Origin: Himantopus leucocephalus
Taxonomy: Eukaryota > Chordata > Aves > Charadriiformes > Recurvirostridae
Length of the DNA stretch: 64,000 nucleotides
Assembly: GCA_003993805.1 (NCBI GenBank)
Contig: RSEF01000020.1
Coordinates: 735,420 to 799,419 of the forward strand
Direction: 5' to 3'
Shown here: piece by piece, positions 53,601 to 64,000 of the stretch
Layout: the number at the start of each line of letters is the position of its first letter
Numbering within the stretch: the stretch's first letter is position 1
Translations under genes and position numbers: made by a program
Notes under the pieces: generated by a model
Database searches by the model: none
Told to the model about the DNA's origin: nothing
The model's input: the letters and a program-made list of their open reading frames with translations, nothing else

Positions 53601-56600
53601 CAGCATTTTTAACAGTCTCCAGGGTCCTTGTAGGACTCCTTTTTGTTGCTCTAATTTTTTTTATTTTGTTTTGGCAAGTTGCCTTATTTTTTATATAGTT
53701 TCTTTTTTTTTTGAAATTGAGTGTCTATGAGGCAGAGTTGCTGGTTTTGTCACACTACAGCATTTAGCCTAATCGTATTGTGTTTTCTGTTGAAACGGAG
53801 ATCTTCCATTAGTATCCTTCAAAGCATCATTCCAGTCTAACCTATTCTACGGGGTAATGTTTCCTAAAAGAGCAGCTGTAACGGGCCCTGCTCCAGTTTG
53901 CTTCTGGGAAACAGGAGCCCTTGTGTGCCCAGTGTCACTTGAGGGAAGGGCCAGGCTCTGACACAAGTACATCCCTGCGAACCGTGGGGTTACCACCTCA
54001 GCACCTGGGCGGATGTACCTTGCAGGGAGCTGACAGCCTTGGGCATGCTGAGCAGTCTTGATTTACTGCTGAAGCAGCTGGCGTTTTCCATCTATACCTC
54101 TGTTGTAGTCCTGCAGGTGTCTACAAAACTGCTCCCCTGACTCCTGAGGGAGGATGCTCACAATGGCTGGGAGACGGCGTCAATTGCTGCATCCCGTATC
54201 TGTTTCCACCCTCTCTGAAATAAGACATTATTACCTGTTTTAGCAAAGGGCTTCTATCCATTTCAGAAACTTATAACGTGAATGCCCATGCCGATGCATA
54301 CTAGATGTTAATTTATAGCCCTCTTGTATCCAGGGAGCACCGTGAAGACTATAGTGAGTTCACTACTTTATTTGTATATTTGCCTATTCTGTCTGTTGTA
54401 CATGATCCTCAACTTAGACTGCAGCATTTGGAGATGACTCCAGAGCTCAATACATGTCTGTTCCTCATTACATGAGCTGGTCCTGATGTTCATGTGATTG
54501 TCTGATAGGCTCGTTCAGTAAAACAGCAGAATGCTACCCTGGCAAAAAGTCAGCATTAAATCTGCTCACGTCGCCATCAGGCGTGCCAGACACTGCTTAA
54601 GGCAGGGTTTGGGTCACGGCTGCAAGGGGTGAGGAGCAGGGCAGAGAAGAGCGCTGGAGGATCTGATGTTCCTTTTCAGAGCCTGTGAGGTGAAACATTA
54701 GTTCCTCTGTATCCTGAAATAATACCCTACAACGCGGCAACTCAGATTAGCAAACTGAGTTCTGTTTTATATTCTGTATACGCTTTATCTAAATTGATTA
54801 GATTTAGAGTATCTTGAAGGTAAGTGCAGGCCCCTGCGTATCGTCTGGCACTGCTGTGGGCACATACTTTATCCGCTCCGTGATTCAGCTGAAGAGCTAA
54901 CACTGCCAAAACCCCCGGTTTCTTACAATCAAATCTCAAAGCAAAGCCTTTATACTTGACGGAAAAGGGGTGGTATACAAGGAGCTGAAGGAGCCTTTTC
55001 CTCAATCAGTTCACTGATCCAAGTGAAAACTAGTCCTGGAAAAAATTAAGGAGGCAGGGAGCAGATCTGAGTTGCCACGTTACTGCGTGATCATCGACCT
55101 GGTGCAAGGGAAGGAGAGGAAGGAGTTTCTGGCTGGCGTAGGGAGGGGGGAAGGACAGGAGCATCCCTCTTGGCAGCAACCCACAATTATATTAAATGAA
55201 TAATGAAATTACATTCTGAATTGATTCTGAGTTGCCCTATATCTGTTACTGGTTTTAACTGTGTTAGTTTGAGTTGCCTCTCCTGCGCTGGCCTGCTGCC
55301 TGACAAGGGGCACAAAATTCAGCCTGACGCACACACAAGGATGTTCTCTGTTTGGAAGTTAATTCACAGACTGGAAATGATGGCGGTGACAGCAGTACAG
55401 CAGTTGTGATGGTTTTGAAGTAATGACACTGATACTTGAGAAGAGATTGTCCTTCGGATGATGCAGGGTGGGCAATAAGCCAGACTGAAGGAGCTTGTTC
55501 TGGGAAGCTCCAAGGAGCAGTGCTACATGGGTAAGTGAAAATGCATTTCATTAATGAGGAAGAAGGGGGAAAAGCAAAGAATAAAAATCTAATTTTAGCA
55601 ATTTGTTTTTCATACAATGTATGTGCGTTCTTAAAATTTGCCAATCCTGTGAATGACCCTTTTGCAAGTGATCTGCAGTTACAGCAGATTAAAATAGTGA
55701 AACTGCGTCCTGAGAGTTAAATCTCTTCTGTGTACATCTGTATTCTTACGTTCAATAGACATGATTATTTAATACTAAGCAATATGGATTGGCTGTGATA
55801 AAATTGAAGAGGTCTCTCCCATGTCTGCTGGATAACTTGGAATTGGAGATGTTGAAATGTTTGATCAGCTTTTGACTGCATGCGTACTGTTTTCTGGTGG
55901 CCAAAATCCATTTATTCAAGGTTGAATGAAGTAAGAAGGAAAGTTTGGTTTTGCTCTGTGAAGACATTAGTAGAAGTGATTTAGATATATGTGCATATAC
56001 AGCGCAATGAAAGTGTGTTAGTTACCTGAATGAGCTGATACCACAAGCAGTTGTGTTGTCTTACCTGCTGAGGAGCAGAATATATTCCTTCTTCCTGAGC
56101 TTTGCACATGTCTGTGATGGTTTCTGTACTCACATTAAGCTCGGTTTATCCAGGCTGCATTCTATTACACTGCACGCGCCAAGAGATGTGACCAAAATTA
56201 CTTGGTGCTAGTACTTCATTGCTGAATATATGTAATTACATCAGTTTTAGGTTGTACAATTTATATATATGAGTGAACACAAAAAGTTTAAGGTAGTTTT
56301 ATTTTTAAAATGAAAGTGACTCTACAACCTTTTCTTGTGCATTTAATCTGACTATTTTTCTTCCATCCTAATAGCACTTCACACAAATGAGTTAAAAAAG
56401 ATCATCACAATTGCATTACAAAATATGAAAAGTGAGATCTGACTAAATGTTTGTTTAGCTATTCTGTAGCTTAAATGGTGGTTCCTCCCACACAGCAAGA
56501 AGGCTCAGTTGGGTGTAAAGGCTATATTTAGCAATGCAACTTAATGTTCGGTAGCCAGTGAAAATGCAGCTTTTTCAAATAATATAAATAAAATGCAAAA

Positions 56601-59600
56601 TCAGCATTAAATTTCGGTAAATTGAAATGTGCTGCTTGATGATAAAAATCATTGTTAAAATCTAATTTAAACAGATTTCCAACCTGTCTTGCTCTTGAAT
56701 GCTTTATTTTGCTCAATGGGATATATATTCACATTTGATTTGGTTTTTTTCACTTAAAATGTAAAAACGCAGAGTCAATTAGTGGGAAGCATAGTTGAAA
56801 CAAAGCAGAAACAAGCTTGAAAATAAAACTGCAGAGGGAACCGAAGGATCTGGTGGAAAGCAGCCAGATTTAATCATAAGCTGCTTAAGAGTAAGCTGCT
56901 GCCGAAGAGACCGATTTCCCCGCTTGCCCTGTGTCGTATCGGAGGATGTGTGCGCGCAGAGCAGTTGAGTTCGGCTACACGTACTGCTTCGGAGTGGGGA
57001 GAGCTTGAAGGTGAAATGTCCAACTGCAGGCTTCAAGAGCCCTCACCCATACCTGGGGGGGACCTCCTGAACTACGGGGGTTGTGGAAGCAGGCGGCTCA
57101 GCAGAGGGGAAAGCATCTTTTGAACAGATCCTTTTGAGCATGTCCTTCACCATAAAACTGATACAAATGGCTCTGTGGTTTAGTTTGAGCTGCGTGAGCT
57201 GCTGACATTGGGTAATGCAGATATTGCTTTAGAGTGGTGCCACTGGGCAAGAAAGCGACATGGAAAAATCATGAGGATAACATAATTGATAATAACAGCC
57301 ACTGCTTATTTCATTTGCTGTGGGGAGAAGAGCTTATTAAGGGAAATGCTGCAAAGCTATTTCAAAGAGATACCATGACCAGAAAAGGCTCTTTCTGAGA
57401 CAGTAATTTGCATCATTTTTGTAGAGAAATTTCTCATTCCAGTTTATATCCTGGATATCCGCACTCTAAAACTCCTTGGACTGTGCTGTACAGGGGAGCT
57501 CAGCATGGTTCAGCGTTTTCATGGGCACTGGTCCAGGTAACGCAAAACAATTTGAAGACTTTTACATTTTTCTTGCATTCTTGCTCGATCAGCCCTGTAG
57601 TTGATGCCTGTTAATTCAAATGGTGACTAAGGATGACGTCCTGATAGCTGAGCTCAGTTACGCACATGGCACTGTGATGCTTCTTGTAATTAGGATTGGA
57701 CTCTTTCTCCAAAATTAATGGAAAGCTGGGCAAAGACCTCTTCCTTACAAAACCATTGTTAAATGTAGGTCTCATTTAAACTCCTTAGAAAGTATATTTA
57801 GCAGCTGGCATTTCTGTCCTGGGTGTAGCCCAAATTTAAAGGAGGTAAAAGCATGCTGTGTTACGAAGCTGCTGTCGCTCGTGTACAGTAGCTGGCACTG
57901 GGCTAGTTAGGCAGAACGTAATTTCTCTGCAGGCTCGCAGTTTATCTTGGAGGTGGAGTGCCATGTGGTGTATTCCCAAAAATGTATGAGCTGGAACACA
58001 AAGTGAGTAACCTAGGAAAATATTTTGAAAGTGAATTTGGACCCTTTGCCTGTTTTGCTGGAAGTTTACCGTGTCAGCCAGCTTTTCAGGCTAGAAACTG
58101 CGTAGCCTGTGGAGGTGGTTAGGAAGCGCAGTGCTGTTGAGAGGCTTACAAAGGACTGAGGAGCAACATAACAGGAATGCCCGAGGGTCTCAAAGGCCAT
58201 AAATTAAACTTATTTTACATTAGATCTATGTGCCAAGACCGGCGTCTGCCCCACCAGACTGAGGAGCCTCATCAGGCAACTTGTCTTCTGGTGTGCACGA
58301 AAGAGAGAAGCAAAGGAGGCACAGGAGGCAGGAATCCCTTATGCAGAAAGGAAAAAGCTGTAGTGAAAAGCTACGCAAGACACAAGGCTGAATAAATGCC
58401 TGAGCTGCAGACCTGGGGACCATGGGTAGATTCCTTTGGTTCTTGCAGTGGCTGCAAATTCTGCGTTTGTTCCTATTTTCCTTTGCACACCCTGGAGCAA
58501 CATTTCTTCTTTCCATCTTGTAGAAACGGGTAGCTGTGTCAGACAGCAGTTCTTGGAAACCTAACCCAGGTTGTCATGACTGTGAGTGTAGTCAGTCCCC
58601 AGAGGGGAGGCTTCTTCAGCCGGCTGCTGCTGGGCTGCCAAACAAGGGAGCGTGTATTTGGGTACGTTTAATGCCATGTTTTGTAGCGTAGCTTGATAAC
58701 TGTCTGCTGTAATGTTGCCTCAGTGCGGTTAACATACAAAGCAGGAGTATAACGGGCTGTGGAGTTAACAAATTAGAAGCTGCAGTCAAGTTGATGTATG
58801 AGTCAAGAGATGAATGAACAAGAATTTTCAGCCTCTGAATACAAGATTTTGTTGCGCTGAGTTCCTAAACGGCATGGAGAGATTTCACCTCCATAATAAA
58901 ACAGAATATTCAAGGAGGTGCCCAGAGAGTTGGACTCAAGATGCAGCTCTTGCAGCTGTAACCCTGTGGGGAGCAGTACTGCTAGAATTTTGGCGACTAG
59001 AAACCAGAGCCGAAGTACCCACGGGCAGTGCAGTTTCCACGGCTGGCTCTGTGGGTGCAGGTCTGTAGTACTCATGCTCTTGATTTACTGAACTTACTTT
59101 TAACACAGCTTCTTTTTTTTTGTATATTGGAAGGGTGTAAATTGAGAGTACCCTTCTCTTGGAGTAAGCCTGCGAGCACATTTTTCAGATCTTATTTATA
59201 GGTAGATGGTTTCTTTCTTAGGCTCACCTGCCTTGCTTTTTTGCAGCCTTCCATGTCCTACCCTGATTTCTTGTCTCTGTGCTAATGATTCACCAAATGT
59301 CTTTCCTCGATTCGTCTTACTGGTTTTCAAAGAGCGTACAGTCTACTCCAGCCTTCGGGAAGCCTTTGGAAAGGGATGGATGGTTTAAATTGGGGTATTT
59401 GAGCGTATTTATAGTCATATGTAAATGGAAGCAAGAGGAATACTTGCAAAGCAGGTGGTACTGGGACATTTATAGAAAAATGGATGATTTATACACGGAT
59501 CATTCCAGGCAAACCTTTTGCTTTGCCTGTAGCCTGTCTTCTACAGACCTCTTCTGTGTGCTGTGAATATTCATGCTGCTTTGTTGTGGTATTTTAAACT

Positions 59601-61984
59601 TGCTTTCAGCATATGAAATGACATGTTTGTTTCTTTAAATAGCAGGAGGAGTGGAGGGAGAGAATTCATTGTTTCCTGGGCAGACCTGTCTGCAGATCTT
59701 TTACAAGGAGTCTTTAACATGGTTGGAGCAAGGGATAACCCAGGTCCCCAGTACCTTACCCTTCCCTTTGCCTCTGCATTTGGAGATGTGCTTTACCAGG
59801 TCTCTCTGCTACAAAGCATTCTCTTTTGAGAAATTTTTATGGCCTTTTTTGGACAAACATGTCCCTTTGCCATGTTTCAAACCAAAAGTCATGTTGCTGT
59901 TGGCATAGCACGGTGCTCAGGTGAAGTTGTGGTGAATAATTATGTAGAGCGAGTCTGATCTCAGGCTGTGATAACAAGTTAGCGAGATTTGGTCCACGGT
60001 AATCCCATTCAGATTGCTAAAACCTTGGGAAGAGAAAAGTGTGTGCATCTGCCTACAGCATATCCTCTGAACGGATTCAAATGAAGTCCTGAGGCTGTCA
60101 CTGCCATTTTCCGGAGAGCTCACAAGTGAGTGGATTGGGAAGAGCTGGTTCAGCAATCTAAAAAAAGCTGCTTGCAAGCAGTGATGGGGACCCCCTGTAC
60201 CTTTTCCTTCAAAAAACCTTCAAAAAGCTTTGAGTTTCTAGGAAAGCAGAAGGAAACTCAGAATTGCTGGATGAACAGATTAGAATCAAAAGGTTTAGAA
60301 AAGAAATCCACTGTCTGGCCGTTTGTGACTGTATAGGTTTAATCTTTCAGTCTGATTTTGCTCTCAGTTCAGCAATTTTCAGTGGCTTCAGTGGCTTCAC
60401 CTCAGCGTTCGGTCCCCCCTGGCCTTTTCGGAGGTGCTGCTCTCGCTCCTGCAGCCTGGGTGAGAGTCTGCTCCGAACCAAAGAGTCTCCCAGGCTGACT
60501 GTGCTGCGGATTCAGTGCAGAGCATGTCCCTTCCTCGTCCCGCGTGCTCCCTTACAGAAGTTTTCCCAGCTACATGAGCCCAGTTGGTGTTAAGAAAGGT
60601 GGTCCCGTCTCTCTCAAGGGAGTTTCACCTAATTCTGAGCCCAGCATGCAAAGCAGGCGCCTTTCAGGTTGCTGCCCAGCTTGGTTAACAAAAGAGCAAC
60701 ATGCAGCGCAGGTGTAACACGGCAGTTTGTTGCCTTAGCCCCTAGAGACCCCCGCTTCCCCTGAAACTGTGTTTGGAGCAATAGTGGACCCAGAAGATAA
60801 TCACCAGATTAATTTCAGAGTGACTTTGTTTATTGCGTGTGCTGTAGTTGCATCTAGAGATGAAGTATGAAATCGAGGTTGATGAGATAAAAGCATTTGA
60901 TAATCCTTGCTTTGAACACCTACTTAGATTTTTATTATTCTCATATAACAAATGATTAACAAAGTAGAGAGTGGGATTTACAAATCATATCTGTCTCCCT
61001 CTCTCTCGATTTTACACGCTTTGTGGACTGACATGCTTGCATGGGCAGCAAACGATGTCCCCCGGCAGGGTAATGCGGGGTGCATCCCAGGGCTCTCTGG
61101 GGGTTGTCGCTCTTTGTATAGCTCGGGGGAAACTGGGAGGAATGTCTGCAGAGCTTTAGCAAAAGTATCTTTGAGCAATCTGACACAGAGCTCCGAGTTG
61201 TGTTCTTTGGTCAGTCAAAGCTCAGTAGATGCCCTGCTTTGCTGTAGACTTTGGTTTAGGCAAAAATGCTAGGTGGGAGCCTAAGACTCGGGAACCACAA
61301 AGCAAGTGTCGTTTTCCACTCCCTCGTGTGTAAAACCTCACAGAGAAAGGGCTGGGCTGCGCACAGTTTTTTAATCCCTTTGCGTAGAGTGGACAACTTC
61401 TTGGTCTCTTGGGTGACCTCAAGAATAAGCATCACCTTCCTGCCTGCCATCAGGTCCAGCAGGTGTCTTTTGGAAGAAGCGCAACAGAGGAATAAGCTCT
61501 GCAGATAACGAGGGGGATGTTTTAGTACTGTATCACCTGCTGCAGATAACTTTGTGAGGCTTGTTTGAAACTCCTTTGGTGTCTAACCTTGTGGGATGCT
61601 GTTTTGGAGAGAACCTGATAGATGTTGAGCTCTTAATAAGTCCCAGTGTATACAGAAGTTGCAATTCCTTAGCAGAAAATATTTTTTGATCTCCATAACA
61701 CCTTGTCAGAATTACAGTAACTAGCTCTTCTTTTGGGGCTTACAGTGCATTATATAATGACTCTTACTGCTCTTCTGAATAAAAATTCATCGTTGGGTAA
61801 GGGGGATGTTACCTCTAAATTAACTGGTTTCTTGGAACTCTCACAACTGGTGTGTTTTGCAGCCAAAAAATCTGAAAAAGAAGAATAATTTCAAGTTTTC
61901 CAAAGTAAAGGAGCTAAAAGAGAGGGGAGTTGCTATGGCTGATTTTCGGAGGGAAAAGGCATTATGATTTGAGATTATGATTTG
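50649..61984 (+). other. NDRG3 intron 1, nothing recognised
   Basis: About 11 kb of A/T-rich intron. ORFs of 60-130 codons occur on both strands but none shows a recognisable family or splice-consistent continuation. The minus-strand frame at 54742-55005 is discussed under rejected items. Confidence 0.45.
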
Positions 61985-62276
61985 AAAGCTGGAGAGGGAC
62001 TTTTTACAAGGTCCTGTAGTGATAGGACGAGGGGGAATGGCTTCAAACTGGAAGAGGGGAGATTTAGACAGGAAGAAATGTTTCCCTGTGCGGGTGGTGA
62101 GCCCCTGGCGCAGGTTGCCCCGAGAAGCTGTGGCTGCCCCATCCCTGGAGGTGTTCAAGGCCAGGTTGGACGGGGCTTGGAGCAACCTGGGCTGGTGGGA
62201 GGTGTCCCTGCCCAGGGCAGGGGGGTGGGAACTAGATGATCTTTAAGGTCGCTTCCAACCCAGACCATTCTATGAT
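61985..62276 (+). mobile_element. CR1 LINE 3' fragment, plus strand
   Basis: Contains 'gtgataggacgagggggaat', 'ggtgagcccctggcgcaggt', 'ccctggaggtgttcaaggcc', 'ctagatgatctttaaggtcg' and ends 'accattctatgatt'. Close to the copy at 17667-18051 but on the opposite strand, so the same subfamily. 5'-truncated. Confidence 0.93.
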
Positions 62277-63611
62277 TTGTTTTTTGCCAGGCTGGCTTCA
62301 ACCACAGCAATGTTAGTCCTGGCACAAAGGGGGGTGACAAGAATTCACAGCTTTGCACAGTGTTTGGGGTGAGGAGAACCCCTCCTTCCCGGGGCAGTGC
62401 ATGCATGTGTGGAATTAAGGTAGCCGGAGAAGCACAGTTGCAGTACTCTTTTTTTTTTCCATTTTTTTTCCTCTGTGGTTAGCAGCAGAGTATTATCTTG
62501 GACAAAGAATTTGATTTGTGACAGTAGAGAGTCTTTTTCTAGCACACTCCGCTAGCGCCCAGGAAGCCCACCACATGCCTATTCCTGTCCCTGCTTATGT
62601 CCGTGACTTCTTTTATTTCATCTACAGTAATCTATATAGTTTTCCTGAACAACCAAATAATCTGCAGCATCAGGCGTGATCATGTCCTGTTGCCAGAGCC
62701 CTCTTCGTATTTCTCCAGCTGCCTGCTCTAGAAATTCTCCTGTCTAGAAACACAGGTAGAGCCTCTAGAATAAAAATTAAATCCCTGGTAAACTCTGCTG
62801 TATTTTTCCTCCATCCTCATTGTTGTATTTATACTAGAAGATTTCTTCCCTGACTGTGGCAGCAGTGATTTCCCATACGTAAGGCAACCTCACATACTGC
62901 TGATTACTTTTTTTTTTTCCTTTGATGACTGTGCACCACCTGATGGAGAATGATTGCTTGGGCTGCACAATTAACAGTGTTACTCTGCACACGTTCAACT
63001 GGACCAAGACTATCTGGGGGCCGTTTTTATATCCCACCTCATAAAACAAGGGCTGCCTTGGGTTCTGGGCTGTCTTATGTTGTGCCAACAACGTACTTGG
63101 ATCTCCACACCTCTGTCTGCCATGTGCAAATGCGGTGGTGGCTGCGTGTCCGGTGGGTTGCAGGCCCGGCCCTGCCGTTAGTGGCTGGATGCTGTGGCTC
63201 AGGTGTGTCAGGCATGGCAGGGAGATGTCAGTATTCCCACATATTGAGCGCAGTTTTTCACTCTGCTGATCCAGTTATTTGCAGTTCATTTCCAGGCAGA
63301 CTATGGCTGAAGTACCAGCAATGCGTGGAAGTGGATCCAGACTTTTTGAGTAGAAAGGCCTGAGCTCTCAGGGACAGCTTTCAATGGGCAAGGCAGTGTG
63401 CAGGGTAAGGAGTAACATAACTGAGACACTCAGTGCAAACTTGGCTGTTTGCCTTCTACAGTTACAGGTGCTTTGCGTTGCACCGAGACCCCGCTTCTTT
63501 CAGACTTCCAGGCTTCGGTTTGAGCGTATACAAGTCTAATGAAAGATCTTAAAGCTTTCTTTGGCTAGCATCTATGGTAATACTGTTTCTAACAATATGC
63601 TTTTGTTTCAG
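62277..63611 (+). other. NDRG3 intron 1, last part
   Basis: Runs to the acceptor cttttgtttcag at 63611. No repeat or gene recognised. Confidence 0.6.
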
Positions 63612-63717
63612 AATCACCCGTTTGCTGCTCTGAGGGTTAATTGGCTCTGCTTACAGCACCATGGACGAACTGCAGGATGTTCAGTTGACAGAGATCAAAC
63701 CGCTCCTGAATGATAAG
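63612..63717 (+). CDS. NDRG3: NDRG3 start-codon exon
   Basis: NDRG3 belongs to the N-myc downstream-regulated family: alpha/beta-hydrolase-fold proteins that lack hydrolase activity. NDRG3 is known as an oxygen- and lactate-sensitive signalling protein (family knowledge). The exon has acceptor TTTCAG|AATCAC, 49 nt of leader, ATG at 63661 in a strong context (CAGCACCATGG) and donor GATAAG|GTAATG at 63717. An in-frame TGA 30 nt upstream fixes the start. The 19 codons MDELQDVQLTEIKPLLNDK match the NDRG3 N-terminus exactly as I know it from mammals and distinguish it from NDRG1, 2 and 4. The hydrolase-like domain lies to the right of the window. An alternative acceptor TTACAG|CACCATGG (63656) would leave only a 4-nt leader in this exon. 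Confidence 0.93.
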
Positions 63718-64000
63718 GTAATGCTAGCTGCTCCTTTGCTCTCACAGGTGTACTCTGGTTGACTTTGGCAAGGAGCCCCGATTGCCAGGGTTTCCCTACA
63801 GCTTGGAAGTACCTTAAATACTGAAAAACAGTAAATGCTTCCCCACTCTGATAATCCACCACTCTGTAGTCCCAGGGAAAGACAGCCCACCATAGTTCAG
63901 GTAAGTTTAGAGTCCCAGCCAAACAGTAGGTCATGACCGTACTGAGAATTTGCAAAGGCAGAGCAGAAAAAGGTGATACCGTTTCTGGCCTGGAGGAGCT
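63718..64000 (+). other. NDRG3: NDRG3 intron 2, start
   Basis: Intronic sequence from donor GTAATG to the right edge. Nothing else recognised. Confidence 0.8.

Noticed and set aside
54742..55005. 87-codon minus-strand ORF (RKRLLQLLVYHPF…)
   Set aside because: Balanced composition looked interesting, but there is no recognised family, no good splice sites and no neighbouring exons. Too weak to list; a translated search would settle it.

Overview
This window is nuclear DNA from a bird. The evidence is a scatter of CR1 LINE fragments, including the avian-type 3' end (a 'cttccaaccca-accattctatg' sort of terminus), an avian-type retroviral LTR remnant that starts TGTCCTGGTTT, short vertebrate exons separated by kilobase introns, and two CpG-island promoters. 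Two vertebrate genes can be recognised by translating exons and checking that splice sites and reading phase agree.

Minus strand, about 26.0 kb down to the left edge: the 5' part of RALGAPB, the non-catalytic beta subunit of the Ral GTPase-activating protein complex. A CpG-island promoter with two NRF1-type palindromes (about 25.3-26.6 kb) supplies a non-coding first exon whose donor lies at 25782. The start codon is in exon 2 (18791). Eight coding exons (numbered 2-9) follow with GT-AG borders and unbroken phase. They encode the first 471 codons plus one base, about a third of the protein. The C-terminal Rap/Ran-GAP-like domain lies outside the window.

Plus strand, from about 35.7 kb to the right edge: the 5' end of NDRG3. 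A second CpG island (about 35.0-36.3 kb, with paired YY1 motifs and an NRF1-like motif) probably provides the first exon, with its donor at 35878. The start-codon exon is at 63612-63717 and encodes the NDRG3 N-terminus. The roughly 28 kb between them is intron, with one good candidate alternative untranslated exon at 37178-37265. Tying this CpG island to NDRG3 is inference.

Between the two promoters (about 26.6-35.0 kb) I see no convincing gene. This stretch holds GC-rich sequence, a gap-interrupted LTR (about 28.49-28.91 kb) and two CR1 fragments. Other CR1 pieces lie at 1-45, 17.67-18.05, 40.44-40.70, 42.12-42.47, 47.33-47.83, 50.50-50.65 and 61.98-62.28 kb. Four isolated single Ns and one 100-base N run mark assembly joins, and all four single Ns are flanked by direct repeats or a homopolymer.

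The two genes are divergent, with their promoters about 10 kb apart. From general knowledge they are both on human 20q11.23 but are not adjacent there, so the head-to-head arrangement may be bird-specific or an assembly effect. The most interesting regulatory idea is an upstream ORF in the NDRG3 leader: including or skipping the 88-nt exon would switch it between ending before the NDRG3 start and overlapping it. I found no new multi-gene system. snoRNAs and other small structured RNAs cannot be excluded by eye.
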